Shown piece by piece: positions 4,574 through 6,934 of a stretch of 6,934 nt of DNA (position 1 is its first letter; each line of letters starts with the position of its first letter). Made by a program: the position numbers and the translations under genes. Source of the DNA: Candidatus Doudnabacteria bacterium. GTDB taxonomy: Bacteria > Patescibacteriota > Doudnabacteria > UBA920. The notes beneath the pieces were generated by a model, which saw nothing but the letters and a program-made list of their open reading frames with translations, made no database searches and had not been told where the DNA came from. The stretch covers positions 1-6,934 of the forward strand of contig CAIWKW010000198.1 of NCBI GenBank assembly GCA_903913365.1, given 5' to 3'.

Positions 4574-5568
4574 TGCTTAAGAACTTTTTTAAATGGTTAC
4601 TGTTTTCTCTTTTGGCCGCATTATTTCTTGTGTGGCTAATTTCGCTGTTTGCGCCGAAGAATAAAAATGTTGAATACGGAGTCACTTTTAGCGCGCCGTA
4701 TGCGCAAAGCCTCGGACTGGACTGGAAGCAGGTTTATCTTGATATGCTTAACGATTTAAAACCGAAATATTTGCGCCTGTCCGCTTATTGGGATTCGGTT
4801 GAGCAGCAAAAAGATTCATATAATTTTGAGGAAATGGATTTTCAGATTACCCAGGCGGAGAGCCATAACACCAAAGTGGTTTTGGCGGTTGGCAGGCGTT
4901 TGCCCCGCTGGCCAGAATGCCACGATCCGGGCTGGATAAAAAACTTGTCCGGCGACGATTTAAAAAATGCGCAATACTCGTATGTTGAGCAAGTTGTGGA
5001 CAGGTACAAAAATAATCCCGCAGTAACGGCCTGGCAGGTGGAAAATGAACCCTTTTTAGGGAGCTTTGGCATTTGCCCCCAGCTTGATAAAAATTTATTG
5101 GATGGGGAAATCGCATTGGTTAAACAGCTGGATCCCGATCGCCCGGTAATTATTACGGACAGCGGAGAGCTTTCTTTCTGGATTTATTCGGGCGCCAGAG
5201 GGGATATATTCGGAACCACATTTTATCGCTATGTTTTTTCCGACGTGTTTAAACGCTACTGGACCAATTATATTCCGGCAATCTATTATCGTTTTAAAGG
5301 GGGCATTTTTACACTCCTGCATCCGGGCAAAAAAATTGTTATAATGGAATTGGAAGCGGAGCCGTGGACAACAAAAGGCATTACCAGCACCCCTATAGAC
5401 GAGCAGTTTAAAACCATGAGTATGGATAATTTTAATACCATTGTCGGCATTGCCAAATCCACCGGCTTTAGCCCGCAGTATTTGTGGGGAGTGGAATGGT
5501 GGTATTGGATGAAAAACCAGGGCCATCCGGAATTTTGGGATAAAGCAAAATTGCTATTTAAAAATTAA
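4573..5568 (+). CDS. Membrane-anchored clan GH-A glycoside hydrolase (cellulase-like)
   Basis: A 331-residue protein with one N-terminal hydrophobic segment (about residues 7-27) after a Lys-containing start and no clear signal-peptidase site. It is probably a signal anchor holding the enzyme outside the membrane. The rest is a TIM-barrel glycosidase of clan A. VEYGVTFSAPYAQSLGLDWK is the first strand region, LRLSAYWDSVE the second, and VVLAVGRRLPRWPE the third. Glu159 in WQVENEPFL is the acid/base and Glu259 in VIMELEAEPW the likely nucleophile, 100 residues apart; WGVEWWYWM closes the barrel. The subfamily (GH5, GH39 or GH42-like) cannot be fixed by eye. The ATG overlaps the permease stop by one base. 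With GH1 upstream and a ROK kinase downstream it fits glycan breakdown; trimming of the cell's own surface polysaccharide is the alternative. Confidence 0.85.
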   Translation: MLKNFFKWLLFSLLAALFLVWLISLFAPKNKNVEYGVTFSAPYAQSLGLDWKQVYLDMLNDLKPKYLRLSAYWDSVEQQKDSYNFEEMDFQITQAESHNTKVVLAVGRRLPRWPECHDPGWIKNLSGDDLKNAQYSYVEQVVDRYKNNPAVTAWQVENEPFLGSFGICPQLDKNLLDGEIALVKQLDPDRPVIITDSGELSFWIYSGARGDIFGTTFYRYVFSDVFKRYWTNYIPAIYYRFKGGIFTLLHPGKKIVIMELEAEPWTTKGITSTPIDEQFKTMSMDNFNTIVGIAKSTGFSPQYLWGVEWWYWMKNQGHPEFWDKAKLLFKN

Positions 5569-5570
5569 AT

Positions 5571-5630
5571 AAAAATAAGTAAAATTTAGAAAATTGAAAT
5601 GCAGTCAAATTTTACTTATTTTTGTCAATT
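5571..5630 (+). terminator. Perfect 17-bp AT-rich stem-loop between hydrolase and kinase genes
   Basis: Arm 5571-5587 and arm 5607-5623 are exact reverse complements over 17 bp, with a 19-base loop (5588-5606) and a T-rich run just after. Only two of the 17 pairs are G-C. It begins three bases after the hydrolase stop and ends 16 bases before the kinase ATG. An intrinsic terminator is the simplest reading, although the weak stem and long loop are atypical; an RNA-processing site is possible. Confidence 0.6.
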
Positions 5631-5639
5631 TTATTTAAT

Positions 5640-6401
5640 ATGAACTATGTTATAGGCCTAGATATCGGCGGGACAAAAATTACAGGAATTGTTTTTGACG
5701 GGGAAAAAATTGTGGAGGAGCTGACTATTGTTACCCCAAAAACTTTATTGGAATTTGAGCGAAACTTGCTTAAGCTAGCTGATTTTTTAACAGCTAAATA
5801 TAAAATTTCCGCAATTGGCATAGGCATGGCCGGCATTATTAATCCGGAAAAAAAAGTTGCCGTGTTTTCCCCAAATATTAAATATATTAACAATTTTGAT
5901 TTTAAAAAATTATTTGGCAAAAAGCTTAAGCTTGAGGTTAATAACGATGCCGAATGTTTCGCTTATGCCGAAGCAAAAATGGGTCTGGGTAAAGACAAAG
6001 CTCTGGTTGCGGGTGTAACGCTAGGGACAGGAGTTGGCGGAGGCTTTGTGATAAACGGCAAAATATATTCCGGAGCCAACCATGGGGCGTTTGAGGTGGG
6101 CCATATGCTTTATAACTCGAGCACTACTTTGGAAAAAGTGTTTCAAAAAGCCCGCGACAAAGGCAATAACAAGGTTTTATCGGAAGTTGTCGGAATTATT
6201 TTATGCAACATTTGCAGAATTACCGATCCTGATATTATTGTTTTGGGCGGGGGAGTGGCCTTAGATAAAAAAAGAAATTTTATTAATAGGGCAAAAGCAA
6301 TTTGCGAAAAAGCCCTCTCATCTTATAAGATTAAGCCGCAAATTGTAGTTTCAAAATTAAAACACGCCGGCGCTTTGGGCGCGGCCTTGCTTGTTAAATA
6401 A
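5640..6401 (+). CDS. ROK-family sugar kinase-like protein lacking the zinc motif
   Basis: A 253-residue ROK (repressor, ORF, kinase) family protein expected to phosphorylate a hexose or amino sugar using ATP. The ATG at 5640 is chosen over TTG at 5622 because DIGGTK (residues 8-13, phosphate-1) then sits at its usual distance from the start. The catalytic Asp103 is in NNDAEC, the phosphate-2 motif LGTGVGGG is at 128-135, FEVGHM has Glu152 and His155 (sugar contact and metal ligand in the family), and VLGGGVAL is near residue 205. The family CxCGxxGCxE zinc motif, normally following GHM, is absent: the sequence goes from GHMLYNSS straight to TTLEKVF. The protein is about 50 residues shorter than typical ROK kinases. 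No helix-turn-helix precedes the domain, so it is not a ROK repressor. The kinase activity and substrate are inferred. Confidence 0.88.
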   Translation: MNYVIGLDIGGTKITGIVFDGEKIVEELTIVTPKTLLEFERNLLKLADFLTAKYKISAIGIGMAGIINPEKKVAVFSPNIKYINNFDFKKLFGKKLKLEVNNDAECFAYAEAKMGLGKDKALVAGVTLGTGVGGGFVINGKIYSGANHGAFEVGHMLYNSSTTLEKVFQKARDKGNNKVLSEVVGIILCNICRITDPDIIVLGGGVALDKKRNFINRAKAICEKALSSYKIKPQIVVSKLKHAGALGAALLVK

Positions 6402-6415
6402 TAGTTATTAAACAA

Positions 6416-6441
6416 ACTATAATACTATATCGTATTATAGT
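6416..6441 (+). promoter_or_regulatory. Perfect palindrome with embedded -10 box, likely operator
   Basis: ACTATAATAC (6416-6425) and GTATTATAGT (6432-6441) are exact 10-bp reverse complements around a 6-base centre. The left arm contains TATAAT (6418-6423), a perfect -10 hexamer with no good -35 at 17 bases. The palindrome sits 15 bases after the ROK stop and 7 bases before the ATG of the TrpR-like regulator. AAGG (6442-6445) directly behind it can serve as ribosome site. Promoter-overlapping placement suggests autoregulation; an mRNA hairpin at the ribosome site is the alternative. Confidence 0.6.
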
Positions 6442-6448
6442 AAGGTAT

Positions 6449-6934
6449 ATGCCAAAATTATCGAAAAAATATTTGGACCCGCGAGAGATGGGTGGTTATA
6501 TAAACAATTTTTGGTCGGCTTTAACTTTGATGGATTCCAAAGATGATATTAAATCTTTGGTTAAAGACCTCTTTACCCATACTGAATACAAAATGTTGGC
6601 AAAGCGTTTGGAGATCGGTAGGCTTTTGCTTAGCGGGTATGATTACAATACAATTGAAAAGAAGCTAAATGTTACGCCGGTAACTATTTCTAGAATAAGC
6701 AACATTCTTGCCGAAAAAGGAGATGGATTAAGAAAGGCAAATGATAAATTGGATTCAATTGAAAAAAAGCGTTTGGCGAGGCAAAAGGAAAAGACAAAAA
6801 ATTTGGAAAATCCGTTCAGGCAAAAGTTAAAAAGCAAAACGATTGTAGGAACCTTACTTAAAGCCGGAGCTTTAACGCTAGATAAAAAAATTATCAAAGC
6901 TATCAAAAATAGCTCAGCTAAAAAAGTTTTAGAA
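6449..6934 (+). CDS. TrpR/YerC-like HTH protein with basic C-terminal extension (3' end outside window)
   Basis: The frame is open from the ATG at 6449 to the window end (162 codons) with no stop. Residues about 18-88 match the TrpR superfamily YerC/YecD type: FWSALTLMDSKDDIKSLVKD, then TEYKMLAKRLEIGRLLLSG, then the helix-turn-helix YNTIEKKLNVTPVTISRISN. This is a DNA-binding repressor fold; YerC relatives are not known to bind tryptophan as TrpR does. After about residue 90 there is a long Lys/Arg-rich extension (IEKKRLARQKEKTK, then FRQKLKSKT), so the protein is clearly longer than the roughly 100-residue YerC standard. The extension could add nucleic-acid contacts. The start is supported by AAGG at 6442-6445. 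The palindrome at 6416-6441 is its likely own operator. It is in the same direction as the ROK kinase and possibly co-regulated. Confidence 0.85.
   Translation, partial: MPKLSKKYLDPREMGGYINNFWSALTLMDSKDDIKSLVKDLFTHTEYKMLAKRLEIGRLLLSGYDYNTIEKKLNVTPVTISRISNILAEKGDGLRKANDKLDSIEKKRLARQKEKTKNLENPFRQKLKSKTIVGTLLKAGALTLDKKIIKAIKNSSAKKVLE

Noticed and set aside
4368..4685. Minus-strand 105-codon frame across the permease-hydrolase junction
   Set aside because: Overlaps two well-supported plus-strand genes and shows no domain or ribosome site.
5095..5526. Long minus-strand frame (143 codons) inside the anchored hydrolase gene
   Set aside because: The plus-strand gene has full catalytic motifs; the antisense frame has no recognisable domain and is a codon-bias shadow.
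1..6934. Reassigned UGA code (Gracilibacteria or SR1 type)
   Set aside because: Every conserved gene is complete with no in-frame TGA, which would be frequent if UGA coded for Gly. TAA and TAG act as normal stops.

Overview
The window looks like a piece of a Patescibacteria / Candidate Phyla Radiation (CPR) genome, probably a Parcubacteria-type lineage. The grounds are an AT-rich composition, very small intergenic gaps, few clear Shine-Dalgarno sites, compact versions of familiar enzymes, several tiny coiled-coil or Cys-rich proteins, and a 'four helix bundle' (23S rRNA intervening-sequence protein) gene. The assignment is by gene character only. The standard genetic code fits: no conserved gene contains an in-frame TGA.

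Layout. 1-1048 (+): the C-terminal part of lexA, a four-helix-bundle gene packed tightly between inverted repeat motifs, and a 63-residue Cys/His-rich protein. 1079-1722 (+): a promoter, two adjacent small coiled-coil genes each interrupted by one in-frame stop codon, and a rho-independent terminator. 1738-2049 (+): a self-contained unit of promoter, 67-residue hypothetical protein and strong GC-rich terminator. 2067-2171 (-): tRNA-Glu(CTC) with encoded CCA and a terminator usable from both strands. 2184-2290: a gene-free patch of direct repeats, a GC-rich hairpin and 10-bp phased tandem units. 2368-6401 (+): a four-gene sugar-related cluster. It holds a GH1 beta-glycosidase, a 10-TM DMT/EamA permease, a membrane-anchored clan-A glycoside hydrolase whose ATG overlaps the permease stop, and a short ROK-family sugar kinase. 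It is broken up by two large stem-loops. 6449-end (+): a TrpR/YerC-like HTH regulator with a basic C-terminal extension, running off the window and preceded by a perfect 10-bp inverted repeat that contains a TATAAT box.

How the genes may work together (inference). The anchored hydrolase could cut glycans outside the membrane, the permease could move the product, the cytosolic GH1 enzyme could release monosaccharides, and the ROK kinase could phosphorylate them. That would be a minimal glycan-use pathway for a reduced genome. The TrpR-like regulator probably binds its own upstream palindrome.

Most unusual signals. The four-helix-bundle gene starts and stops inside its own terminal inverted motifs. 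An ORF-less hairpin at 3594-3680 has the same outer/inner doubled-arm plan built from a different repeat unit. A third, decayed repeat patch lies at 2184-2290. Together they suggest a family of compact repeat-bounded elements. The paired nonsense codons in two neighbouring coiled-coil genes are the second point of interest.
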